Positions 55,759-64,000 of a stretch of 64,000 bases of DNA are shown in pieces. Position numbers and translations under genes: made by a program. Each line of letters opens with the position of its first letter. Within the stretch, counting starts at the first letter, position 1. The stretch is from NCBI GenBank assembly GCA_951828515.1, contig OX639992.1, positions 930,001 through 994,000 on the forward strand. Reading direction: 5' to 3'. The DNA is from an uncultured Poribacteria bacterium. Lineage in GTDB: Bacteria; Poribacteria; WGA-4E; WGA-3G. The notes under the pieces were generated by a model. It did not search any database, was not told the DNA's origin, and saw nothing but the letters and a program-made list of their open reading frames with translations.

Positions 55759-55864
55759 AGGGCGTATTCTCCTCCTATATTAGGTAGTACGAATTGGTTT
55801 GTCTTTCTGGTGTTAGGACTATTTGCGAGGGCAACGCGGTCAAAGATGTTATGGTCATTTGATA

Positions 55865-58800
55865 CTATTTTACGATAACCATCCGCCGCGAATACGATAG
55901 ACCGTCCGCCTGCAGTTGGTAGAAATAGATGCCACTGGCGACGCGTTCGCCGACAGCGTTTCTGCCATCCCAGTAGGCGGCGCGGCTCCGAGTCGTATAA
56001 TAGCCTTCATGCTGGTGTCCGAGATTCAGTTGGCGGACGAGGGTCCCCCGCATATCATAGAGAGTGATTGTCACCTCACTCGGATTTGCCAAGTGATAGG
56101 GTATCCATGTCTCTGGATTGAACGGATTCGGATAGTTCGGAAGCAGTGCCGTTTCTTCTGGAATCAGCAAGGCTAAAAGACTCTGAAGGTAAGCGATACC
56201 CTCTCGAAAGGCGACAGACCCATCATCTTCAACGTGCGCACGCGCTATCCACGCCTGTATCATCGCAGCATCCAACCCGTCTATGCTATCCATAGCAAGA
56301 ATCGAAGGCGACGCTGAACCCGTTGATTCACCCATGTGCTGCGCCACGAGAATTAAGTCTAAGATGCTGACGACCCCGTCTCGGTTTACGTCAACTTTAG
56401 AATTGGCAGATGCGGCGGATCCCATGTGCTGTGCCACAAGAATCAGATCCAAAATACTGACCTGTCCATCCGCATTCACATCCCAAAGTGGTTGAGATGC
56501 CACTGTGATGATAAGATCACGCATCTCAGCAGGAATCACTTCACCCGCGATCGATCCGAGTTGGAAGTTGTGCAGTGCCACTTGGCTGTTCCCCTCTGTC
56601 TTCGCAGAGAATACCACAGACAAGAGGGTGCCGGTACCGGTGCCCCCACTTTTGGAGATCAGTGCCGAACTGACATCCGTAATTTTACCCGCGGCGTTAT
56701 CAACTGTTCCTTTCTGAAAGAAGGTCGTTCCACCTCCTTTTTTCAGAAACCCACCCTCCTTTACTTCAACTGCTTCAAGTATAGTCGGGTCAAACGTAAG
56801 ATTAAACTGCCATCCCGCTAAATCCGTAACTTTTTCAGCGTTGACGTGGACGGTAAAAGCATCCCCGACGCGCACGCTTGTGGTATCTGTTGAAACTGCG
56901 AAGCCGGTACCAGGGGATATGACCATATACTCTGTATCAGGGTCAAACCCGAAATAGGCACCCCATTTATTACCAACGAATTCAACTGCGACTAATAACA
57001 CATTTGTCCCCTGCTTCAGCGTGACAGGAAAGTAATCTTGATAATCTTTAGCCCACGTAGTAAAGTTTTTGTGAATAAACTCCCCATTGAGCCAGACCAT
57101 GTGCCTATGATTGCTTCCAGCAAACATTCTCGTTTTCTGTTCCCGCGGTGAATTCAAGAGGAGGGAACCATAAATGACGTTCCTACCTACATCAGGATAG
57201 TTCGATATACCAATATCACTGAGTGTTGCGTTGCTAGATCTGACCGTAAGGATGGGGGAGATTTTGTGTGATGTCCACACGTTTTCTCCGACGCGATTTC
57301 CCTCCGTTGCTCCATGGGTAGCAATCTCCAATTCGGTCACAGCCCCGTCACTTGCTCGCGAAAGCAAATCCTTTTCATCCCGAAAAAGGGCTTCCGGTAC
57401 CAACACCCACAACCAGGGTCCCTCTATTTTGGGACCTCCCTGAAGGAAACCCGGGTTGCTGTCCCAAATGATTTGTGTATTTTCGCGTAACCCATCCAAA
57501 GGCGAAATGTCTGATATGTTGTTTCGCTGAAGATATAACACTTTCAAATTTCGCAAAGCTGCAAGCGGTGATACGTTCGATATATTGTTGGTAGATAGGT
57601 CTAGCTCTTCAAGACTTTTCAAAGAGGCAAGCGACGAGATATCTGATATATGACCGTTGCCGAACAGTGCGAGGTACTCCAAATTAATCAGTCCTGCCAA
57701 GGGTGAAACGTTTGATATTTTGCTGCCCCCAATTACCAGTTTTTGCAGACCGGTTAATCCTTTTAAAGGTGAGAGGTCAGAGGTCTTGGCATTATATATT
57801 TCCAATCTCTTCAAACTTGTGAGTCCCGCCAGAGGCGAGAAATCTAATATTGGGGATCCTTGTAACTCTAACCACCTGAGTTTTGTTAATCCTACCAGTG
57901 GCGAAACATCTGATATAGAGGTGTCCCAAGCACCTATACCCTCCAAGTTAATTAAACCTGCAAGGGGCGACAGATCGACTATCAACTCGCCCGAAAACCG
58001 CACCTCTTTCAGCATTATCAGTTCCGAGAGCGGAGATAAATCGGAAAGTGAACTCTTCCTCAGATTTATTTCCTTGAGTTTAACTAAGCCCGCAAGCGGT
58101 GATATGTCGGATATTGGGTTGTTCTGAAGATACAACTCTTCCAGATCTGTCGCAGTTTCCAATCCTGTCAAATCACGAATTCCTCGGCCAACTCCCCTAA
58201 GGTCCAGCAATGCCTTCATGTCTTCTGCTGTTATCACATCGCCAGGTGCTTTATCAAGTGCAACTTCAATTACCTCGCGAAGGTTTGCGTCGGGAATATA
58301 AACAGATGCCCCAGGGATACGCTCTGTCCGCGGCACAATAGGCTTAACTACAACACTATCAGATGAACTCAATGTTGCAACGATTTCACTGAAATTCGAG
58401 GTCCAGGTATCCCGTTTCACACTGCCCCCCGCACCCGTCAGCACTAACAAGCCTAAAGAGTTTAGGCTTGTATTCCGACGAATCTTTTCAAGGAACGTCT
58501 CTGTTTCTAATCCGACCACGGCGGCAGCGTGCGCCGCATCAAGTGGTCTTTGAAATGCCTCGTGGAATCGCTGGATGGATTCAATACCGCCGAATACATC
58601 GCCTGTCGCTTCAAGTGCTTGACGGTAATGATTGGTATCTCCATCTATAAAGGCATCCATCTTCGCTTTCTCCACGTACAACCTCAATGCCCGCGCTTTG
58701 TCATAGGGCGGATTTGGGTTCTGTTCAACGATACCCCGCACCTCATCTTGAAAATCTTTCATCCCCTCGACGTGGCACCCAATACAGGAGAGTCCGTTGC

Positions 58801-60007
58801 GGACGGTCGGATCGCTCGCTGCGGGGTTGCGAACGATATTTATCGGTGCCGCATCGAGACGATTGCCGCCCGCATCCACCAGAAGGTATGCCTGTAACCC
58901 GTTCGGAAGATTGAAGATAATCTCGCCACCGTCGTGGGTGAACGAGAGCGGATGGGTACGGATATTCTGCGTCCCGACGTTCCCGGCAAAGTCGTAACTC
59001 TTCCAATACGCCCAATACCGAGATTTATGACGTTCCACAACGCGGTTGTGATTCGATACGCCCGATTCGCTGAAACCCGCACGCCAGACGCGCTTCCCCG
59101 CTGCGTTTTGAAGATTTTCAACGACATTGACTTCCAGTCGAGTCTCTAACTCGCGATCGGTTTGCGGGAGGTCTAAGATATCATGGTAGAGTGGCGGCAA
59201 GGAAGCTGTTGCGATGAACCAATCCACATGAACGAACGGCACCTCACACTCCATGGCTTCGCGTAGATTCGTCAGTTTATCACGCAGACTTGTCTGTGTC
59301 GGGGCATCGAACTCAATGCTGTAGGGATACATCTGTTCAATCTGTGTCCACCGGTTGGTTCCGATTTCCCATTCATAATCTCGGAGATCAATATAGAAAA
59401 TCGTCTCTTCGGGATCAATAGGCTGTGGTCTGATGACCTCACGTCCCCAAGAGAGACTATTCACGAGTTTCGAGAGTGCCCGTTGATAGGCGTGGCGTGC
59501 TTCCGCACTCTCACCGGCATTATAGAGATGGGTGAGTGTAAAATAGCGTGCGAAGGCACGGTCAAATGGTGACAGCGAGTTGACGTGCTTCTCAATGGTG
59601 TTGAGCATTTCCGTGGGAGTAATGAAGTCACCACCCACTTCAGAGGTGCTTTCCCAATCCGGAGCACCCGCTTGAATCCAATTTCCGAGGGTTACAATCG
59701 CTGCACCGGACAGTCGAGGTTGCCCGAGTGGCATTCGTTTCGTCTCATCCGTTGCAATGAGTCTCCTATAGAGTTCAGATTCAATCGGTCTTCCCGGGAC
59801 AACTGCCCCTGTTTCAATGAGTGTCGCGTGCTCAATAATGATTTCTTCAGTGAACGCCCCATGTTCTCCATGGCAATTGAGGCAACTTTGCTCAAAAATC
59901 GCATACGCCTGTTGGGCGAGATTCTGCTGGGCATCAACACTGTGAGAGTTGCCCAGAATCATGGTCAACAGCGAAACGAATGTGATAAGAATTTTCCAGT
60001 TTTTCAT
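55865..60007 (-). CDS. Giant surface protein, second paralog of the heme/LRR/cohesin/dockerin type
   Basis: The start at 60007 follows AAAGGG. The 1380-residue protein repeats the architecture of the gene at 49510: signal peptide, CLNCH and CIGCH, LRRs (NPISDISPLAGLVKL), cohesin-like domain (VGDAFTVHVNAEKV, LAGWQFNLTFDPT), two dockerin loops (VNADGQVSILD, VNRDGVVSILD) and the same C-terminal sorting domain. The heme region and last 100 residues are nearly identical in both, while the LRR and middle domain (after about 880) are divergent, suggesting gene conversion of the ends or selection for diversity in the middle. Confidence 0.8.
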   Translation of the reverse strand: MKNWKILITFVSLLTMILGNSHSVDAQQNLAQQAYAIFEQSCLNCHGEHGAFTEEIIIEHATLIETGAVVPGRPIESELYRRLIATDETKRMPLGQPRLSGAAIVTLGNWIQAGAPDWESTSEVGGDFITPTEMLNTIEKHVNSLSPFDRAFARYFTLTHLYNAGESAEARHAYQRALSKLVNSLSWGREVIRPQPIDPEETIFYIDLRDYEWEIGTNRWTQIEQMYPYSIEFDAPTQTSLRDKLTNLREAMECEVPFVHVDWFIATASLPPLYHDILDLPQTDRELETRLEVNVVENLQNAAGKRVWRAGFSESGVSNHNRVVERHKSRYWAYWKSYDFAGNVGTQNIRTHPLSFTHDGGEIIFNLPNGLQAYLLVDAGGNRLDAAPINIVRNPAASDPTVRNGLSCIGCHVEGMKDFQDEVRGIVEQNPNPPYDKARALRLYVEKAKMDAFIDGDTNHYRQALEATGDVFGGIESIQRFHEAFQRPLDAAHAAAVVGLETETFLEKIRRNTSLNSLGLLVLTGAGGSVKRDTWTSNFSEIVATLSSSDSVVVKPIVPRTERIPGASVYIPDANLREVIEVALDKAPGDVITAEDMKALLDLRGVGRGIRDLTGLETATDLEELYLQNNPISDISPLAGLVKLKEINLRKSSLSDLSPLSELIMLKEVRFSGELIVDLSPLAGLINLEGIGAWDTSISDVSPLVGLTKLRWLELQGSPILDFSPLAGLTSLKRLEIYNAKTSDLSPLKGLTGLQKLVIGGSKISNVSPLAGLINLEYLALFGNGHISDISSLASLKSLEELDLSTNNISNVSPLAALRNLKVLYLQRNNISDISPLDGLRENTQIIWDSNPGFLQGGPKIEGPWLWVLVPEALFRDEKDLLSRASDGAVTELEIATHGATEGNRVGENVWTSHKISPILTVRSSNATLSDIGISNYPDVGRNVIYGSLLLNSPREQKTRMFAGSNHRHMVWLNGEFIHKNFTTWAKDYQDYFPVTLKQGTNVLLVAVEFVGNKWGAYFGFDPDTEYMVISPGTGFAVSTDTTSVRVGDAFTVHVNAEKVTDLAGWQFNLTFDPTILEAVEVKEGGFLKKGGGTTFFQKGTVDNAAGKITDVSSALISKSGGTGTGTLLSVVFSAKTEGNSQVALHNFQLGSIAGEVIPAEMRDLIITVASQPLWDVNADGQVSILDLILVAQHMGSAASANSKVDVNRDGVVSILDLILVAQHMGESTGSASPSILAMDSIDGLDAAMIQAWIARAHVEDDGSVAFREGIAYLQSLLALLIPEETALLPNYPNPFNPETWIPYHLANPSEVTITLYDMRGTLVRQLNLGHQHEGYYTTRSRAAYWDGRNAVGERVASGIYFYQLQADGLSYSRRMVIVK

Positions 60008-60196
60008 GTAATTTTTCCCTTTCACTAAGGCTTTGATTCGCAATCTTTAAAGATATCTCCAAGCGTTGCGATACGCTTGCGCATGACAGACGAGCATACT
60101 CATAACAGATACGAGTAAACGAATCCAGAAAACTTTAGGAGATGTTTGTATTTTCATCCATGGACTCCTTATGAATCTGTTTTATTTCAGAGTATG

Positions 60197-62290
60197 CTAC
60201 TCAAAAGCATTTGCGACGGCAACAAGGTCAAGGATATTGACTGTACCATCGCCGTTGACATCTGGCGCATCCTTGCCGAAGGCGTTTGCAATAGCGACGA
60301 GATCGAGGATATTGACGCTGCCATCACCATTGACATCGGTAGGTGATGAGACCTTCTTCAAGTAGATCTCACCATCTAAATCAGGGAGGGTGTGTGATAC
60401 GCCGGTGATACCGCTTGTGACACCGGTCGCAGATTCTATTAATTGGATCTGCTGTGCTTTGCCACTGCGATTATACACCGTCCAGCCGTTAGTGAACTCC
60501 CGGATAAACAACCCATCGCGACCTTCGTAAGTCTTTCCTTTTTCTCCGATCGGACGACCCAAGTCGGCATCCCAGAAATCGTACCAGATGCCATCAGTGC
60601 CGTGCTGTGCCATTGAGACGTAGCCATCTGAGTGCGTGAGACTCAATGTGGTGAACGTCCGCATCGTTTGTTGGCTTTTGGGAGATTCTATATTGCTATA
60701 ACTCGGGAAAATATTAGTCAAGATCGTAAAATTCGGTTCTCTCAGGTTCGCCTCGTTCCAGATCAATGCTTCCTCAAAATTACGAAAGTCCTGCTGGGTA
60801 TAAGATTCGCCTCTAAATTCAGATGATCCAGGATCGGGTGCCCCGGCAAACTCAAAGAACGCACCATTAATCAACGCTGCCCAACGATTCTGAGTAAATG
60901 GCGCATGAGTAAGTATCAAAAAATCCTCTGGCACGTTCGCACGAATGTCTTGTAAAATCTTGTCCCGTGCCGCAAGTTCTATTTCTAAGGGCACATAGCC
61001 AGACAAGTCGCCATCTTCGATCCCTTGGTTCCAACGATCCAGCCAGATACCGTCATAGAGACCACATCTCGCAACCGCAACCACTTGCGCTACAATTATT
61101 TCTTGGACTTCAGGGTTCACAAAATCAACTAACGGCTCTCTATACTCATTACCTTGAGCATCAACATACCATATACGTTCTGCGATCGTGCCGTCGGGGT
61201 TACGCAACCAATACGGCGAATCTTCAGAAAAACCAAAACCGTGACCATCAATATAGGAGATCGCTACCAAAAACAGCATATTGGGATTCTGAATTAGAGC
61301 ATCTCTATGGGCTTGTTTTATCCCAATAACATTTCCTGATCGAGCAATACCCCCCAAGGGTGATCTCTCGAAAATTAAGCCTCCAAGTTCATGAAAAGGA
61401 TGAGCACTGAAAGATAAATCCGTAAGTGTTAAGCGTTCGAGATGTGTCAAATCTGGCCTGTTTCTAATAGGTACATTAATCGTACAGACTGATGGATAAT
61501 CACGATTCTCAATCCGCTCCTGCACGGAACGCACATATTGTGGACTTTCAAAGTCACATATAGCGGCTGGCAAAGAGGATCGCAATGCGTCTATGACAGC
61601 AGGGTCCGCGGATAGAAACTGACCTGCTCCTGAATGCAAGTTAGGTAGAATACCAAGATATTCGAGATTTGTTAGATTCAATAAAGGCGTAAAATCGGTA
61701 ATCTGATTTCCCGAGAGGTCCAATGTTTTCAGGTTCACCAATGCCTGTAGTGGTGATATATCAGTTAGAAGATTGTCTTTCAGATTAAGTTCTTGTAGTC
61801 CTACAAGTCCAACGAGCGGTGAAATATCTTCTATTTGATTGACTTGCAATTCCAGGACTTTGAGGTTTATCAATCCTGTGAGGGGTGTTATATCCGAAAT
61901 ACGATTACTAAACAACTTTAAGACCCGTAAGTTCTCAAGTCCCGCAAGCGGTGTCAAATCCGACACTTCACTTCTAACAATAGACAAGGATTCTAAGTTC
62001 TCAAGTCCCGCAAGCGGTGTCAAATCCGACACTTCACTCCTACCGATATGCAAGAATTCAAGGTTAATGGCATGTTCGAGTCCTCTTAAACTCTCAACAC
62101 CATATTCCATGACTAAATCATATAATCCTGTCATATCTGCCGGAAGCATCGGTATCTCATCAGGAATTCCGAGTTTTTCACGGATAGCCTGCTCTAAGTG
62201 TGCATCCGGCATCCAATCCACTGCGTGGGACCACGAGCAGACGATGAAGAAAAATATCAGCCCCAAAAATACAAATCTATGAAGTTTCAT
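60197..62290 (-). CDS. Secreted LRR and glycosidase-like protein with dockerin, second paralog
   Basis: The start at 62290 begins a clear signal peptide (MKLHRFVFLGLIFFFIVCSW). A TTG two codons upstream (62296) has better spacing to GAGGAG and may be used instead. The 697-residue protein has LRRs (about 30-235), the TIM-barrel-like segment (VARCGLYDGIWLDRWNQG, FLILTHAPFTQNRW) and two dockerin loops identical in layout to the gene at 53767. It carries one more LRR unit than that paralog, from a 66-base duplication. Confidence 0.75.
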   Translation of the reverse strand: MKLHRFVFLGLIFFFIVCSWSHAVDWMPDAHLEQAIREKLGIPDEIPMLPADMTGLYDLVMEYGVESLRGLEHAINLEFLHIGRSEVSDLTPLAGLENLESLSIVRSEVSDLTPLAGLENLRVLKLFSNRISDITPLTGLINLKVLELQVNQIEDISPLVGLVGLQELNLKDNLLTDISPLQALVNLKTLDLSGNQITDFTPLLNLTNLEYLGILPNLHSGAGQFLSADPAVIDALRSSLPAAICDFESPQYVRSVQERIENRDYPSVCTINVPIRNRPDLTHLERLTLTDLSFSAHPFHELGGLIFERSPLGGIARSGNVIGIKQAHRDALIQNPNMLFLVAISYIDGHGFGFSEDSPYWLRNPDGTIAERIWYVDAQGNEYREPLVDFVNPEVQEIIVAQVVAVARCGLYDGIWLDRWNQGIEDGDLSGYVPLEIELAARDKILQDIRANVPEDFLILTHAPFTQNRWAALINGAFFEFAGAPDPGSSEFRGESYTQQDFRNFEEALIWNEANLREPNFTILTNIFPSYSNIESPKSQQTMRTFTTLSLTHSDGYVSMAQHGTDGIWYDFWDADLGRPIGEKGKTYEGRDGLFIREFTNGWTVYNRSGKAQQIQLIESATGVTSGITGVSHTLPDLDGEIYLKKVSSPTDVNGDGSVNILDLVAIANAFGKDAPDVNGDGTVNILDLVAVANAFE
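61935..62045 (-). repeat. Tandem 66-base LRR duplication
   Basis: TTCTCAAGTCCCGCAAGCGG and the following bases occur twice, 66 bases (22 codons) apart, encoding two identical SEVSDLTPLAGLENL units. The paralog at 53767 has one. Confidence 0.8.
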
Positions 62291-62437
62291 TTTCAACTTT
62301 AACTCCTCAATATAGAAGCATTTGGATTTTGAATAAAAAAAGAAGAAGTCCCCTGATAAGGGCAGGAAATACCATACGGGGAATGCCATACGGCATTCAT
62401 ACCGTTGATTCTTTAGTAAACGAACTCCACCACCGCT

Positions 62438-62458
62438 GGCGAGGTTTCTAACCTCGCC
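62438..62458. repeat. Hairpin GGCGAGGTT-TCT-AACCTCGCC
   Basis: A perfect 9-base stem, differing from the element at 47265 by a compensated base pair (A-T for G-C). It lies in the 301-base gap before the RR-type gene at 60197; the 27-base repeat (62464) and a CTGAC-rich patch (62545-62582) fill the rest of that gap. Confidence 0.75.
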
Positions 62459-62463
62459 TCTTT

Positions 62464-62490
62464 CTGTAGGAGGGAACTCCGATTCCCGAC
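62464..62490. repeat. 27-base dispersed hairpin repeat, copy 2
   Basis: Identical over 27 bases to 32988-33014, with the inner hairpin GGGAA-CTCCGA-TTCCC. It lies a few bases after the hairpin at 62438. Confidence 0.7.
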
Positions 62491-62591
62491 CTCTTACGCC
62501 TGATAAGGGAGCAGTGCTGTTGAGGTGCCTCCGTTCCAAAGGGTCTTCTTTACTGACCGCTGACGGAAACCGATTGCTGACGGCTCCATTA

Positions 62592-64000
62592 TTAGAACGC
62601 ATTCGCCACCAGTACCAAATCAAGAACATTCACCGTGCCATCACCGTTGACATCCGGTGCCGTATCCCCAAACGCATTTGCCACCAGTACCAAATCCAAG
62701 ACATTCACCGTGCCATCAGCATTGACATCCGCTGTGGGGGCGGCTTTCGCCTTCAAATAGATTTCGCCATCCAGATCTGCCAACGCATGCCGGCGTTGAC
62801 GCTCCACACCGCTGTTCCAGCCGGAAACCTCCTGTGGAAGTTCTATCTCTTGTGCCTTACCGGAGCGATTATACACCGCCCAGCCGTTGGTGAACTCCCG
62901 GATAAATACGCTGTCGCGATCCTCATGAAGCTGCGCTTTGGTTTCATCACCCCCAACCGGTTGACCCAAAGGTGCCTCCCAGAACCGGTACCAGTACTTC
63001 GTGTTTTGGTGAGTGTGACGTTTACCCTGTGCATGAGCATCCGCATGACCCGGCCAAAATTCAAAGGCGTGGGGGGGATGGTCAAGGGCACCTCCCATAG
63101 TAAACATGACATAGCCATCTGAATGCGTCAAACTCATCGTCGTCCACAGACGCATCCATTGTAGATTTCTCGGAGAATCCAGCAGTTCGCTCCTAACGCC
63201 CCTGCCTGCCAAACAGTTGATTTGCGGTTCTCGGAGGTTTGCTTCACCCCACAACAGCGTGTTCTCGATGTCAGAGAGTCCTGCGTACGTATAACCGCCC
63301 TCATAATCTTCAGTCGTTTCCATGAAAAGCCCATTGATATATTCCGCATGCCTCGGAGGAATCGTGCGGTTGCTAGTCGTTACCAGTATCAGGAAATCAT
63401 CACCGACAGCATCACGAATGCCTTGTATGATACGATCCTTTGCCTCCCATGCCTCTTCATCGGTTATAGGTCCTATGCCCCCTTTACCCCAATGATCGAG
63501 TCCTGTGCCGTCAAAAATCCCGCATCTTGCAATTTCAGCAGCCTGTTGGATAATCATCTTTTGAACAGCAGGATGTGTGAAGTCTATTACATATTGATCC
63601 CACGCTTGAAATTTAAATCTCTTTCCCTCGGCATCTCTGACAAAATACGGCCAATCGTCTGGAAACTCGTCAAGACCGGCAACATAATACTCTATACTTG
63701 AAAGGAGAATGATATTTGGATTCCGAGTGCGTATCCGATCTGTTACTATCGGGGACTCCTCAGGGTCGCCTATTAATCTCCGTCCATCTGGTGTTGGTGT
63801 CCAAGCCCACCCGAATGTTTCACGGCAGAAAAACAGATCGTGATACGCTATCCCCTCCGCCCGCGAAAGTTCTGGCAGATTGATTATATCCCCACACGCT
63901 TGAAAAACTGATGGGTACGTTATGTTTTCAAGGCGAGAGTGTATAGGTGCTCTTGCTATTTCACAAACAACTGGCCCGTCTACCGGATTCAGTCTCTGCA
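62592..64000 (-). CDS. Glycosidase-like protein with dockerin, third paralog, N-terminus outside window
   Basis: The frame stays open to the right edge of the window, so about 469 codons of the C-terminal part are seen. The upstream portion reads PVVCEIARAPIHSRLENITYP, matching the CDFESP...RIENRDYP segment of the paralog at 60197, so LRRs may lie beyond the edge. The barrel signature is IARCGIFDGTGLDHWG (for YDGIWLDRW), followed by FLILVTTSNR and LTHSDGYVMF. Two dockerin loops (DVNADGTVNVLDLVLVANAF, DVNGDGTVNVLDL) end it. Confidence 0.78.
   Translation of the reverse strand, partial: QRLNPVDGPVVCEIARAPIHSRLENITYPSVFQACGDIINLPELSRAEGIAYHDLFFCRETFGWAWTPTPDGRRLIGDPEESPIVTDRIRTRNPNIILLSSIEYYVAGLDEFPDDWPYFVRDAEGKRFKFQAWDQYVIDFTHPAVQKMIIQQAAEIARCGIFDGTGLDHWGKGGIGPITDEEAWEAKDRIIQGIRDAVGDDFLILVTTSNRTIPPRHAEYINGLFMETTEDYEGGYTYAGLSDIENTLLWGEANLREPQINCLAGRGVRSELLDSPRNLQWMRLWTTMSLTHSDGYVMFTMGGALDHPPHAFEFWPGHADAHAQGKRHTHQNTKYWYRFWEAPLGQPVGGDETKAQLHEDRDSVFIREFTNGWAVYNRSGKAQEIELPQEVSGWNSGVERQRRHALADLDGEIYLKAKAAPTADVNADGTVNVLDLVLVANAFGDTAPDVNGDGTVNVLDLVLVANAF

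Overview
The window looks like a chromosomal segment of a Candidatus Poribacteria-type bacterium, that is, a marine or sponge-associated lineage. This is inferred from content only: phytanoyl-CoA dioxygenase (PhyH) paralogs, a run of secreted LamG/concanavalin-fold proteins, many Gfo/Idh/MocA oxidoreductases, dockerin-type repeats, TPR proteins, and large cytochrome c/leucine-rich-repeat proteins ending in a FlgD-like sorting domain. No rRNA, tRNA, CRISPR array or intact mobile element was seen.

Layout. 1-6933 (mostly +): end of a PhyH gene, a DlgD-type dehydrogenase, a Gfo/Idh/MocA plus FAA-hydrolase pair, an IPT/Ig/LysM lipoprotein and a GH13 amylase. 7018-9540 (-): two related lipoproteins, one with two cytochrome P460-like heme domains plus dockerin repeats and one made of Asp-Met minisatellite repeats, with a transposase remnant between them. 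9746-13539 (-): operon of a rhamnonate-dehydratase-like enzyme, a SurA-like foldase and a TPR protein. 13707-17079 (+): a 969-residue TPR protein carrying a UPF0175 antitoxin domain at its C-terminus, overlapping a DUF3368 PIN toxin gene. 17080-18248: repeat-rich intergenic region with MITE-like pieces and a second transposase remnant. 18249-23232: a degenerate Cu/Zn SOD lipoprotein, an acetoacetate decarboxylase-like protein, an SDR, an orphan Phd-type antitoxin and a large membrane protein. 23368-36302 (all -): a DNA methyltransferase with a degenerate HNH tail, six secreted concanavalin-fold proteins that share a C-terminal WGxLK motif, a small membrane protein, an SDR, a PhyH enzyme, and four tandem Gfo/Idh/MocA paralogs.

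36539-41283 (+) is the most interesting locus: a 1307-residue protein with an Mrr-like nuclease domain, a STAND-type P-loop NTPase and a long helical C-terminus, overlapping a 275-residue protein with a HEPN-type RNxxxH motif. The architecture suggests an undescribed two-gene antiphage or abortive-infection system. 41307-47239: a Gfo/Idh/MocA, HAD phosphatase and ABC substrate-binding lipoprotein operon (-), then a luciferase-like oxidoreductase and a ceramidase-like protein (+) that start directly after a repeat array.

47462-64000 (-): secreted dockerin glycosidase-like proteins interleaved with two giant paralogs that combine c-type heme motifs, LRRs, a cohesin-like domain, a dockerin and a C-terminal sorting domain. 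Together they suggest a cohesin-dockerin assembly at the cell surface. Several hairpin families with covarying arms are scattered through intergenic DNA. Cytoplasmic enzymes point to sugar-acid and cyclic-polyol catabolism; the exported set points to glycan handling on the surface.
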